Assembly: GCF_900143205.1 (NCBI RefSeq)
Contig: NZ_FRDH01000009.1
Coordinates: forward strand, 1 to 64,000
DNA: 64,000 nucleotides
Source of the DNA: Butyrivibrio hungatei DSM 14810
GTDB taxonomy: Bacteria > Bacillota > Clostridia > Lachnospirales > Lachnospiraceae
Direction of reading: 5' to 3'
The position numbers and the translations under genes were made by a program. The notes beneath the pieces were generated by a model. It was not told the origin of the DNA. It searched no databases and worked only from the letters and a program-made list of their open reading frames with translations. The stretch's first letter is position 1, and each line of letters starts with the position of its first letter. This document shows, one piece after another, positions 16,017-24,527 of the stretch.

Positions 16017-18110
16017 TCAGCCAAAGTTTAGGAAGTTGTCAGACCAGAATTCTTCTGATGTTATCGGAGCATGACTATCATATCTGAAAATCATTCCCGA
16101 CAGCCTTGAAAGAGTCACGGTCAATATGCCATCTTTAACTCTGCTATTTGAAAGCTCAGTAGTGTAGCCCTTTCCATCGGTTAGAACAACCTCTTTTAAC
16201 ACTGCATCCTTAGGAATTCCAATCAGTGAAACATCTATCTCTTTTGTTATCTCAAACTCATTGTTGTTGATAACTACTACAGATGCCGCTGTTCTATTGA
16301 ATCTTCCGTAAGCAATAAAGTTATTATCTCCAGCAAGCTCTCTGATTGAACCTGTCTTGAGCTCTCTGTATTTTTTGTGTATCTTTATGAGCTCTTTGTG
16401 GTAGGCGAGCATTTCTTTATCCTCGTTGCCCCAAGGATATGTACGTCTGTTATCAGGATCTGTAAATCCACAAACACCTGCTTCGTCGCCATAGTAGATT
16501 GTTGGAGCGCCTGGCCATGTCATCTGTATCATGACTGCCTCTCTCATTACAGGCTTCTTAATACCTGTTTCTGCAGACGCTGGCATAAGTGTATCGCATC
16601 GTCCGACCTTCTGGCTTGTCCTCGTGAGGAATCTGGAATGATCGTGATTAGAGAGCTCATTCATTGCTGTATAAAGAGATGGCATGCTGAAGTTCTCTCC
16701 ACCTGCATATAACATGGTGTCAAAAAACTCTCTGGCGTTGCCTACTCTTATAGGCTTAAACTCATCGCTGTGCTTCTCCATACCAGTAAGGAACCAGGTT
16801 ACAGGCTCCATGAATGCGTCATAGTTCATGACTGTATCCCATTCATCGCCCTGAAGCCATTCCTTGGCTGGTCCATAGTGCTCAGCTATGATTATTGCAT
16901 TAGGATTAGCTTTCTTGACCTCTTCTCTGAATCTCTTAAAGAATTTGTGGTTATACTCTGGAGAATGGCCAATATCTGCAGCCACATCAAGGCGCCATCC
17001 ATCGGCATTATATGGCTCAGAAACCCATTTTTTGGCAACTCCGAGAATATATTCTTCCAGTTCCTTGGATCCTTCGTAATTTAGCTTAGGAAGTGTATCA
17101 TAGCCCCACCATCCATCATAACTATTGTTATATGGCCATGAGCTATCCTTAAATGAGAAATAATCGTGATAAGGACTATCCTGCGCTATGTAAGCTCCTT
17201 TTTTAAAGTCCTTGCTGTTTTCATATATTCTTTCTTTATCAAGCCACTTATTAAATGATCCACAGTGATTAAAAACGCCATCAAGAATGATCTTAATACC
17301 GCGTTTATGAGCTTCGCTTACAAGCTTTGCAAAGAGCTTATCACTAGCTTCTAAGTTCTTTGCACTGGTAACTCTTTTGATATGCCTTGTAGCATGGGTA
17401 TTGTCACTGTCTCCATTTTTGAGAAGATTTCCACCATCTTCAATGATGACACCAAAATGTGGATCTATGTGGTCATAGTCCTGAGTATCATATTTGTGGC
17501 ATGAAGGAGAAACAAAGATAGGATTAAAGTAAATAACTTCTATTCCTAAATCCTTGAGATAATCCAGCTTATCAATAACTCCTTGCAGATCACCACCGTA
17601 GAATTCATTGAAATCCCTCTTTGGATCAGGATACTGACTCCACTCAGTTATCTGCTTAGCTAAGCTTCCATTATAGAAATATTCCCCTGAAAGGACATCA
17701 TTGCTGGTATCTCCGTTATTGAATCTCTCAACAAAGATCTGATACATAACAGCACCTTTAGCCCAGTTAGGAGTAGAAAATCCCGGAAAGATCTTAAAGC
17801 ACATGCTGTCACTTATATCTTTGACAGCACCTCTTTTATCATAGAAATACACAGAACCATCAGTTCCTTTTATTTCAAAATAGTAGCTCTGTGGTACAGC
17901 GCCAACACTAAAGGAAGCATCATAATAATCAAACAAACCTTCCTGCTCAGAAAGATTCATTGAATGTCTTTCGCCGCCAAAAACAAGTGTCACTTCACTT
18001 GCATCCCCGCTTTTACATCTAAAACGAAAGTCTGTGATTCTGTTTTTATCAGGCTCTGTTGGCCTTAAATAATCCATGGTCATATCATGGAAAAGATATC
18101 TTGTGTCCAT
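16017..18110 (-). CDS. GH13 alpha-amylase family enzyme (neopullulanase/cyclomaltodextrinase type)
   Basis: 697 residues from the ATG at 18108-18110, preceded closely by AGGGGA; a TTG six codons earlier has no site. Residues 1 to about 115 form a CBM34-like beta-sandwich typical of the GH13_20 group. The barrel contains G-V-F-N-H-C, G-W-R-L-D-V-A with the nucleophile Asp near 373, I-I-A-E-H-Y with the acid/base Glu near 408, and L-S-N-H-D-H. A C-terminal beta domain ends the protein. No signal peptide is visible, so it likely acts in the cytoplasm on imported maltodextrins or pullulan fragments. A terminator hairpin sits immediately before its ribosome binding site. Confidence 0.9.
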   Translation of the reverse strand: MDTRYLFHDMTMDYLRPTEPDKNRITDFRFRCKSGDASEVTLVFGGERHSMNLSEQEGLFDYYDASFSVGAVPQSYYFEIKGTDGSVYFYDKRGAVKDISDSMCFKIFPGFSTPNWAKGAVMYQIFVERFNNGDTSNDVLSGEYFYNGSLAKQITEWSQYPDPKRDFNEFYGGDLQGVIDKLDYLKDLGIEVIYFNPIFVSPSCHKYDTQDYDHIDPHFGVIIEDGGNLLKNGDSDNTHATRHIKRVTSAKNLEASDKLFAKLVSEAHKRGIKIILDGVFNHCGSFNKWLDKERIYENSKDFKKGAYIAQDSPYHDYFSFKDSSWPYNNSYDGWWGYDTLPKLNYEGSKELEEYILGVAKKWVSEPYNADGWRLDVAADIGHSPEYNHKFFKRFREEVKKANPNAIIIAEHYGPAKEWLQGDEWDTVMNYDAFMEPVTWFLTGMEKHSDEFKPIRVGNAREFFDTMLYAGGENFSMPSLYTAMNELSNHDHSRFLTRTSQKVGRCDTLMPASAETGIKKPVMREAVMIQMTWPGAPTIYYGDEAGVCGFTDPDNRRTYPWGNEDKEMLAYHKELIKIHKKYRELKTGSIRELAGDNNFIAYGRFNRTAASVVVINNNEFEITKEIDVSLIGIPKDAVLKEVVLTDGKGYTTELSNSRVKDGILTVTLSRLSGMIFRYDSHAPITSEEFWSDNFLNFG

Positions 18111-18126
18111 AAATCCCCTATAATGC

Positions 18127-18154
18127 AAAAAAGACAGCGGAAGCTGTCTTTTTT
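18127..18154 (-). terminator. Terminator hairpin directly upstream of the GH13 start
   Basis: AAAAAAGACAGC/GCTGTCTTTTTT (18127-18138 and 18143-18154) with a four-base loop, bidirectional in form. On the minus strand its U-run ends 16 bases before the ATG at 18110. Between it and ftsH (18155-18310) there is a possible -10 TATAAT (about 18214-18219) for a roughly 80-base leader, so the hairpin may be an attenuator or simply the ftsH terminator. Confidence 0.8.
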
Positions 18155-18293
18155 AGAGAAGGTATTTCTTTCTTATGGGGTATAGCAAAAAACTATATAA
18201 TGTATTGGGGGGTTACGCATATTATACTAACATCCACCCAAACCCGCGTAAAGACTAATACTTCACAAATATGTCAAAAACAGCTTCTCATTT

Positions 18294-18310
18294 TTGTGCA
18301 CATTGCACAA
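18294..18310. repeat. 17-base perfect palindrome after ftsH
   Basis: TTGTGCA-CAT-TGCACAA directly abuts the ftsH stop codon. No U-run follows on the minus strand, so it looks more like an operator or mRNA-end stem than a terminator. Confidence 0.4.
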
Positions 18311-20170
18311 TTATATTTCTAATTCAAATTCTTCAGAAATAGCTTTTCCTTCGAATAATTCTTCGAATTCTTTTCTGCCAATCTTTTCTTTTTCTACTAA
18401 GAGCTTTGCGCTACTGTGGAGAACGTCTTCATACTGAAGAATGATCTCTTTTGCCTTAGCATAGCACTTGTCGATGATAGCCTTAACTTCCTTATCGATC
18501 TCGCCTGCTATGAGCTCACTGTGATTCTTCTTGTGAGAAATATCGTATCCGATAAATACGTCCTCTTCATTGTCATCATAGTTGATAACTCCGATATTTG
18601 AAGACATACCATACTTTGTAACCATGCTTCTGGCTTCCTGAGTAGCTTTTCTGATATCACTTGATGCTCCTGTTGTGATATCACCAAAGATGATCTCCTC
18701 AGCTATTCTACCGCCAAGAGATACCATGATATCCTCAAGCATACGATTTCTTGAAAGGAACATATCATCCTTGTCAGGAAGTGGCATAGTGTAGCCCGCT
18801 GCCCCAAGTCCTGTAGGAATAACAGAAATAGTGTGAACAGGTCCCACATCTGGAAGCACATGCATAAGGATCGCATGTCCAGTCTCATGGTAAGCTGTTA
18901 TCTTCTTTTCCTTATCAGAAACGATCTTACTATGCTTCTCTGTACCGATACCGATCTTGGTAAAAGAACTGTTGATATCACTCTGCGTAATAAATTTTCT
19001 ATCACTAGTAGCTGCAAGGATTGCAGATTCATTTAACAGATTCTCAAGATCTGCACCCGTAAATCCTGCTGTAGTCTGAGCAACCGTCTTGAGATCAACA
19101 TCATCTGCAAGAGGCTTGTTACGAGCATGAACTTTAAGAATTGCTTCTCTCTCACCAATATCAGGTCTGGTAACAGTTATCTTTCTGTCGAAACGTCCTG
19201 GACGCAGGATAGCTGGATCAAGAATATCTACCCTGTTAGTAGCTGCCATAACGATGATGCCTTCGTTTACACCAAAACCATCCATCTCTACGAGCATCTG
19301 GTTAAGAGTCTGCTCTCTTTCATCGTGTCCACCGCCCATACCTGTTCCGCGGCGTCTTGCTACTGCATCGATCTCATCAATAAATATGATACAGGGTGCG
19401 TTCTTTTTGGCTTCTGCAAAGAGGTCTCTTACTCTTGATGCACCAACACCTACGAACATCTCCACAAAATCTGAGCCTGAAATGATAAAGAATGGAACTC
19501 CAGCCTCACCGGCAACTGCTCTTGCAAGAAGTGTCTTACCTGTACCAGGTGCACCCTCTAAGAGAACGCCCTTAGGAATCCTTGCGCCAACTCTGGTGAA
19601 TTTCTCTGGATCTTTCAAAAACTCAATGATCTCTGAAAGCTGCTCTTTTTCTTCCTTAAGTCCTGCCACATCATCGAGTCTGATCTTGTTGTCTTCACTT
19701 GAAGACATTCTTGCTCTACTCTTACCAAAATTCATCATACGATTATTGCCTGAACCGGAAGCCTGCATATTGGTAAACATAGTGAAAATGAATACCATTA
19801 CCACAAGGCCTACGATTACAGGAATAATGCCTGTGATGAGAATATTGTCTGATGGAACATCCTCTACTTCATGTTTTATTCCATTGTCTGTCAAAAGCTT
19901 CTCAATGACTGTAACATCAGTTGTATAGAAGGTTACTTCTTCTGTTCCGTCATTAAAATTGACTTTTACTGCACCAGTTGGAGTCTCGGCGTTAGGCATT
20001 ATAGTTGCATATGCAACTTTGCCAGCCTTTATATCTTCTGCCAAAGAAGTTGTAGAATAGGCTCCTGAATTATTAGAAATAAATCCCTTACCATATTCGA
20101 TAAATACTACTATGAGAAGTAAAACTACTACAAATGCGAAAATCGAGTTATAGCCTTTTGAACGATTCAA
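18311..20170 (-). CDS. ftsH: ATP-dependent zinc metalloprotease FtsH
   Basis: 619 residues beginning at a TTG codon (20168-20170) with AGGGGG upstream; no in-frame ATG or GTG lies near. Two membrane segments (about 10-27 and 110-135) flank an extracytoplasmic domain. The AAA module has GAPGTGKT near 210, the second region of homology, then the zinc site H-E-T-G-H near 428. FtsH degrades misfolded membrane proteins and selected regulators at the membrane. It ends the conserved tilS-hpt-ftsH cluster, starting 24 bases after hpt. Confidence 0.96.
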   Translation of the reverse strand: MNRSKGYNSIFAFVVVLLLIVVFIEYGKGFISNNSGAYSTTSLAEDIKAGKVAYATIMPNAETPTGAVKVNFNDGTEEVTFYTTDVTVIEKLLTDNGIKHEVEDVPSDNILITGIIPVIVGLVVMVFIFTMFTNMQASGSGNNRMMNFGKSRARMSSSEDNKIRLDDVAGLKEEKEQLSEIIEFLKDPEKFTRVGARIPKGVLLEGAPGTGKTLLARAVAGEAGVPFFIISGSDFVEMFVGVGASRVRDLFAEAKKNAPCIIFIDEIDAVARRRGTGMGGGHDEREQTLNQMLVEMDGFGVNEGIIVMAATNRVDILDPAILRPGRFDRKITVTRPDIGEREAILKVHARNKPLADDVDLKTVAQTTAGFTGADLENLLNESAILAATSDRKFITQSDINSSFTKIGIGTEKHSKIVSDKEKKITAYHETGHAILMHVLPDVGPVHTISVIPTGLGAAGYTMPLPDKDDMFLSRNRMLEDIMVSLGGRIAEEIIFGDITTGASSDIRKATQEARSMVTKYGMSSNIGVINYDDNEEDVFIGYDISHKKNHSELIAGEIDKEVKAIIDKCYAKAKEIILQYEDVLHSSAKLLVEKEKIGRKEFEELFEGKAISEEFELEI

Positions 20171-20194
20171 TTGGTTTTCCCCCTTTATAAGTAG

Positions 20195-20719
20195 TTAATT
20201 AAACTCAACAACTCCGATATATGGAAGATTACGGTATCTCTGATCATAATCGAGACCATATCCAACTACGAATTCATCTGGGATCTCGAATCCTGTGTAA
20301 TCAACCTTAACATCTGTTACTCTGCGCTCAGGCTTATCAAGAAGTGTGCAGAGCTTAATGCTTGCTGGTCCCCTGTCGCCAAGCATCTTAAGAAGATATG
20401 AAAGTGTTCTTCCTGAATCTACGATATCCTCAACTACGATAACGTGTCTGTCCTTAAGAGGCTCATCAAGGTCCTTAACGATCTTAACTACGCCGCTTGA
20501 TTTAGTTGAGCTTCCATAACTAGAAGCAGACATGAAATCCATTGTTACAGGGATAGTGATTCTCTTTGCGAGCTCGCACATAAAGAATACTCCACCCTTT
20601 AATACACATACCAGGTGAACTGTCTCTCCCTGATAATCTCTACTAATAGCTTCTCCAAGCTCCTTAATACGCTTGTCAACCTCTTCTTCTGTGAGAAGTA
20701 CACGAACTGATTCAGCCAA
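20195..20719 (-). CDS. hpt: Hypoxanthine phosphoribosyltransferase
   Basis: 174 residues from a TTG codon (20717-20719), with AGGAG eleven bases upstream. The PRPP-binding motif V-I-V-V-E-D-I-V-D-S-G-R-T is intact and L-V-C-V-L-K-G-G-V-F and V-V-G-Y-G-L-D-Y match the family. It salvages hypoxanthine and guanine to IMP and GMP. It follows tilS with only 4 bases between them, the arrangement found widely in Firmicutes. Confidence 0.95.
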   Translation of the reverse strand: MAESVRVLLTEEEVDKRIKELGEAISRDYQGETVHLVCVLKGGVFFMCELAKRITIPVTMDFMSASSYGSSTKSSGVVKIVKDLDEPLKDRHVIVVEDIVDSGRTLSYLLKMLGDRGPASIKLCTLLDKPERRVTDVKVDYTGFEIPDEFVVGYGLDYDQRYRNLPYIGVVEFN

Positions 20720-20723
20720 TTTC

Positions 20724-22136
20724 TTAATCTCCTTTACTAATTGATATAGCCAATATTTTTTGGGTTTTTTTGCAAATTTTAAAAGAACTGCTCATTCTAT
20801 ATCCAGGAATCCATAATACGTGGTTTCCCTCTGCAAGAACATAGATATTATCCCTGCGAGATGCAGGAATCTTCTCATCTGTCATGAATTTGGACAGTTT
20901 TTTCTTGTGACTTGATTCGCCCTGTTCGATATAGATATAGTCTTCCGGCTGTCTATATCTAAAAATGACTTCTTGTATTCTATCACAATCAAACCATTTA
21001 GTATATGTATCACTTGGAATAAGCATCTTTTCATTATAAGAAATCACTTTTACATTTGCTACGCCAAGCTCACCAAGATCATATACATATTCACTGCCTG
21101 GTTCGAGATTGCTGATCTTATAGATGCCTTGCTTTTTTGAAGGCTCTGCTTCTCCTTCTTTTTTGAAAAAGAGCTTTTCATAGGCCCTTTCGATCCTGAT
21201 TCCGTAAGGAAGATTGAGACTAGCGCTGCCATCAGTGCTCTCCATGAGATTTATGATCATATCTACATGGGTTGAAGTAATATCTTTTCTTCCTGGAACA
21301 ATAAGTTCAAAACACTTAAGGATCACATAACGCCTGATGATCTCTGGCTCTTTACTCAATATATCCAGATCGATCCTGATTTCTTTTGCGGTATCCACGC
21401 AGCACTTATCAAACACTCTGTCTGCCTGCCCTCTGATATAGTCATAGGCCTGGCCAATCTCCCTGCTGGCTCTGACTATATGATCTACCGCCGCGCTGTT
21501 TACCTCTCCCTGAACAAAAGGAAGAACCACGTTTCTAAGCTTGTTTCTGGTGTGATCATTTTCCTGATTGGTTGAATCCGTGCAGTAGCCAATACCCTTT
21601 TCTCCAAGATATGCCTCTATCTCTGCTCTTGATACGCACAAAAGAGGTCTGACGATGTTATCTCTGACAGGTCTTATACCGCTTCCGCCCCTGATACCCG
21701 TTCCTCTGAATAGATTTAAAAGAAATGTCTCCGCCGCATCATTCTGATGATGCGCAACTGCGATCTTATCTATTTTTTTATCCTTAATAAGTTCTGAAAA
21801 GACATTGTATCTTACTACTCTTCCAGCCTCTTCCTCAGTAAGATGCATCTTTTTGCTATATTCAGGAACATCTTCTTCAAAAAGATAAAATGGAATACCT
21901 TTTTTTTCACAATACTGTCTGGAAAAAGCTGCATCTTCCCCAGCTTCCGGCCTGATCATATGATTTACATGCGCCGCAAAAAGACTGATCCCAAGAACCT
22001 CTTTCAGCTCATATAACACAGTCATAAGAGCCATGGAATCTGCTCCACCCGATAATCCCACAAGAACAGACTCTCCCTCTTTTACCATGTGGTTATCCCT
22101 TATGAAGTTTAAAACTTTGCTCTCAAATGCGTTCAT
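20724..22136 (-). CDS. tilS: tRNA(Ile)-lysidine synthetase
   Basis: 470 residues. The N-terminal PP-loop ATPase has V-L-V-G-L-S-G-G-A-D-S-M near 27-38 and the A-H-H-Q-N-D-A-A-E-T-F-L segment; the C-terminal TilS domain ends with W-I-P-G-Y-R-M-S. The enzyme modifies C34 of tRNA-Ile(CAU) to lysidine so that it reads AUA, an essential step. It lies between divIC and hpt in the standard order. Confidence 0.95.
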   Translation of the reverse strand: MNAFESKVLNFIRDNHMVKEGESVLVGLSGGADSMALMTVLYELKEVLGISLFAAHVNHMIRPEAGEDAAFSRQYCEKKGIPFYLFEEDVPEYSKKMHLTEEEAGRVVRYNVFSELIKDKKIDKIAVAHHQNDAAETFLLNLFRGTGIRGGSGIRPVRDNIVRPLLCVSRAEIEAYLGEKGIGYCTDSTNQENDHTRNKLRNVVLPFVQGEVNSAAVDHIVRASREIGQAYDYIRGQADRVFDKCCVDTAKEIRIDLDILSKEPEIIRRYVILKCFELIVPGRKDITSTHVDMIINLMESTDGSASLNLPYGIRIERAYEKLFFKKEGEAEPSKKQGIYKISNLEPGSEYVYDLGELGVANVKVISYNEKMLIPSDTYTKWFDCDRIQEVIFRYRQPEDYIYIEQGESSHKKKLSKFMTDEKIPASRRDNIYVLAEGNHVLWIPGYRMSSSFKICKKTQKILAISISKGD

Positions 22137-22197
22137 GTACGTATTCCATCAAAAATAAATTAAAGCGCAGACTCAATCTTGATGTCTGCGCTATTAA

Positions 22198-22509
22198 TTA
22201 CTTATCCTCGTTTTTAAAGATAATTTCTCCCGGATAAACAAGTCCAAGTTTCTCTCTTGCTGTATCCTCTATATACTTACGCGTCTGTGTGTATCTCTCG
22301 AACTCAGCGATTTCTTCTGATCTGGCCATCTCCTGCTCGATCTGCTGCTGAAGAGCTGCCTCTTTAGCCTCATAATCCTTGGCTTTCTTCATAAGTCCCA
22401 CACTCTTGATAGAAACAACTGTCACAAGAATGAGTACTACAAAGCTTGCCCAGATTACGCCTGCTCTGTTCTGAGAACGACGCCTTTTATAGCGTGCTCT
22501 TGTTGCCAT
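22198..22509 (-). CDS. divIC: Septum formation initiator, DivIC/FtsB-like
   Basis: 103 residues. A very basic N-terminus (R/K-rich to residue 15) leads into one membrane segment (about 18-38), then a coiled coil (about 40-75) and the terminal A-R-E-K-L-G-L-V-Y-P-G-E motif typical of DivIC/FtsB. The protein works with FtsL and FtsQ/DivIB in the divisome. The position between rqcP and tilS matches the Firmicutes cluster. Confidence 0.9.
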   Translation of the reverse strand: MATRARYKRRRSQNRAGVIWASFVVLILVTVVSIKSVGLMKKAKDYEAKEAALQQQIEQEMARSEEIAEFERYTQTRKYIEDTAREKLGLVYPGEIIFKNEDK

Positions 22510-22577
22510 TTTTTACCCCACTCATTTTCATAGAATGTCTTATTTAATTACATTTTAATACATGCAATAAAAAGCTG

Positions 22578-22817
22578 TCAAATATAGCGATACAGGTTCG
22601 TTACATCTTCTTTGTGAACTGTTTCCTGAACATCCAGCACTTCAACACTCACATCCTTGTTACCGAAGCCTATTGTAATCTTGTCACCCACCTTAACATC
22701 TGTAGATGCCTTGGCTGGCTTGCCATTGATCTGAACTCTTCCAGCATCACAGGCTTCATTTGCCACTGTGCGACGCTTGATAAGTCTTGTTACTTTTAAA
22801 TATTTATCCAGTCTCAT
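22578..22817 (-). CDS. rqcP: S4-domain ribosome quality control factor RqcP
   Basis: 79 residues, nearly all an S4 RNA-binding domain: M-R-L-D-K-Y-L-K-V-T-R-L-I-K-R-R-T-V-A-N and R-V-Q-I-N-G-K-P-A-K. It closely matches Bacillus YabO, now RqcP, which cooperates with RqcH in adding C-terminal alanine tails on stalled 50S subunits. The start codon immediately follows the stop codon of the PEGA gene, so the two are probably translationally coupled. In spore formers yabP and yabQ normally sit between this gene and divIC; here only 68 bases do. Confidence 0.92.
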   Translation of the reverse strand: MRLDKYLKVTRLIKRRTVANEACDAGRVQINGKPAKASTDVKVGDKITIGFGNKDVSVEVLDVQETVHKEDVTNLYRYI

Positions 22818-24524
22818 TTAATCTTCTCCTGATGCCGTACTTGCAGCATCTCCTGCCTTTTCTGATTCTTTAGTTGTTTTTCCTGTTCCCGCCGCAGTAG
22901 TACTGCCTTCTGTTCCAGCACCATGTTCCTTGCTGCTGGCTTTATCAGAAGCTTCTGCCGTAGAACTTTCTGATGAAGCTTCTGTCGGTGACTCTTTTGA
23001 AGCTCCGGTTGAAGCTTCAGAGGAGGCCTCTGTACTAGCATTTCCACTAGAGGTTGATCCGTTTGATCCGGAAGAAGATGTGTTTCCAGAAGAGCTGGAC
23101 TGCTCTTCAATCTTAACAAGATCTGGGAACTCATACTTAACGTTATCTTCTTCTTTGTCGATCTTGACCCTGTAGCTCTTGGTCTGGTAACCGTCCTGTT
23201 TGAGGATAATCTCGTGGTTACCTGAGATCTTTGGAACGCTGGTAGGAACTACTCCTATGTAACTTCCATCAAAGTACACTTCTGCACCGTATGGCTCATC
23301 AAAATATATGTAATATCCCTTTATTACTTGATTAACACTTGAGGAAGCGGAACTGTTGCTACTAACTGTTGATGCAACAGAAGCTGCACTTTTTTTGCTG
23401 TTGGCAACATCACCATGGCTTGTTCCCATGCTGGTCTTGCTGGTGCTATTGTCTACTGAACCTGAACTTGTAGAAAGAGAATTTGTCGACGCTTCGCTTC
23501 CATCATCCTCTTTTTCCAGTTCTATATTTACTACAGACTTTGCTGTTCCAACCTTTAAATACCTGTTCTGAGTAATGTAACCATCAGCCATGATCTTGAG
23601 GTTATGATAACCATACTTAACAGACTGAGGAATTCCTGTAAGAACCTTTTCTCCATCCACAAAAACTTCTGCAGATTCAGGTATGATCTGAAATGTAACA
23701 AGGCCCTCTTTTGGCTTGTTGATCGTGATCTCACTTGTATCTACAACAGTTTCCTGATTTCTTGAAATGCTGACTTCTGATTTGTAATTTGCACCATTTC
23801 CAAGGATCTGAAGGTTATAATCTCCTTCTGGAGCGCTAAGCAGCATGTTTGGTGATATCTTGTAGATTACTTCATTATCAAGTTCTATCCATGCACCTAC
23901 AAGACTCTGATCTTCTACTATATCAGAAGAAAGACTTACATAGCCGTGTCCACTTGTAACAACAACGCTGTATATCTCTTTATCTATACCGCAGACTTTG
24001 ATCTTGTCTGTCGCAAGGATATTGTCAGCAAGTGCTGGCTCTCCATCAGCCATGATAAGAGTTCTGGCATCCATCTTGTAAGATTCACCCTTAACTCTTG
24101 CTGTTCCATCTCCTCGAACTAGGTCATGATCTCTGGTACTGTCTATTGTCCAGGCCTGTGCTGAAACATTAAGTGATGTGATATGTTTGGTACTCTTTAG
24201 GAACTTAACATCTACTATCTGACCTACTTCTAATAAGCTAGGAGAAAGAACTGTTCCTCTCACATCGTACATCATGCTGGTATTGTCATAGCTTAGTGTA
24301 TATGTCTTACCTGTCGCATGATTTCTAAAACGTATCAGTTTTTGCTCTGTATCGATAGCTCTGATTGCAGCTGTGTCCGCCGAATCATATTTATCGATCA
24401 TCGATATTGATATCTTATCACTGTCACTACTTGCATAAACTGTAGTGCTGGCGGTAGCCATCACCATAGCTGCTGCCACAATTACAGATATAGATTTTTT
24501 CAAGCATTTACCAAAGCTTCTCAT
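22818..24524 (-). CDS. Secreted PEGA-domain protein with Ser/Thr/Glu-rich C-terminal tail
   Basis: 568 residues. A signal peptide (basic start, hydrophobic 10-30, V-Y-A-S cleavage region) indicates export. A region of beta structure to about 280 is followed by two PEGA domains: one near 285-345 with V-F-V-D-G-E-K-V and one near 405-465 with V-Y-F-D-G-S-Y-I-G. They are joined by a Ser-rich linker. The last 95 residues are low-complexity Ser, Thr, Glu, Gly and Ala with no LPXTG or membrane anchor. PEGA domains are thought to mediate cell-surface protein contacts. It sits between cca and rqcP in a division/RNA cluster where no such gene is standard. Confidence 0.82.
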   Translation of the reverse strand: MRSFGKCLKKSISVIVAAAMVMATASTTVYASSDSDKISISMIDKYDSADTAAIRAIDTEQKLIRFRNHATGKTYTLSYDNTSMMYDVRGTVLSPSLLEVGQIVDVKFLKSTKHITSLNVSAQAWTIDSTRDHDLVRGDGTARVKGESYKMDARTLIMADGEPALADNILATDKIKVCGIDKEIYSVVVTSGHGYVSLSSDIVEDQSLVGAWIELDNEVIYKISPNMLLSAPEGDYNLQILGNGANYKSEVSISRNQETVVDTSEITINKPKEGLVTFQIIPESAEVFVDGEKVLTGIPQSVKYGYHNLKIMADGYITQNRYLKVGTAKSVVNIELEKEDDGSEASTNSLSTSSGSVDNSTSKTSMGTSHGDVANSKKSAASVASTVSSNSSASSSVNQVIKGYYIYFDEPYGAEVYFDGSYIGVVPTSVPKISGNHEIILKQDGYQTKSYRVKIDKEEDNVKYEFPDLVKIEEQSSSSGNTSSSGSNGSTSSGNASTEASSEASTGASKESPTEASSESSTAEASDKASSKEHGAGTEGSTTAAGTGKTTKESEKAGDAASTASGED

Positions 24525-24527
24525 GAT

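Noticed and set aside
19254-19928. A 224-codon open frame on the plus strand inside ftsH
   Set aside because: Antisense to conserved FtsH motifs, with Ser/Pro-rich low-complexity translation typical of a shadow frame.
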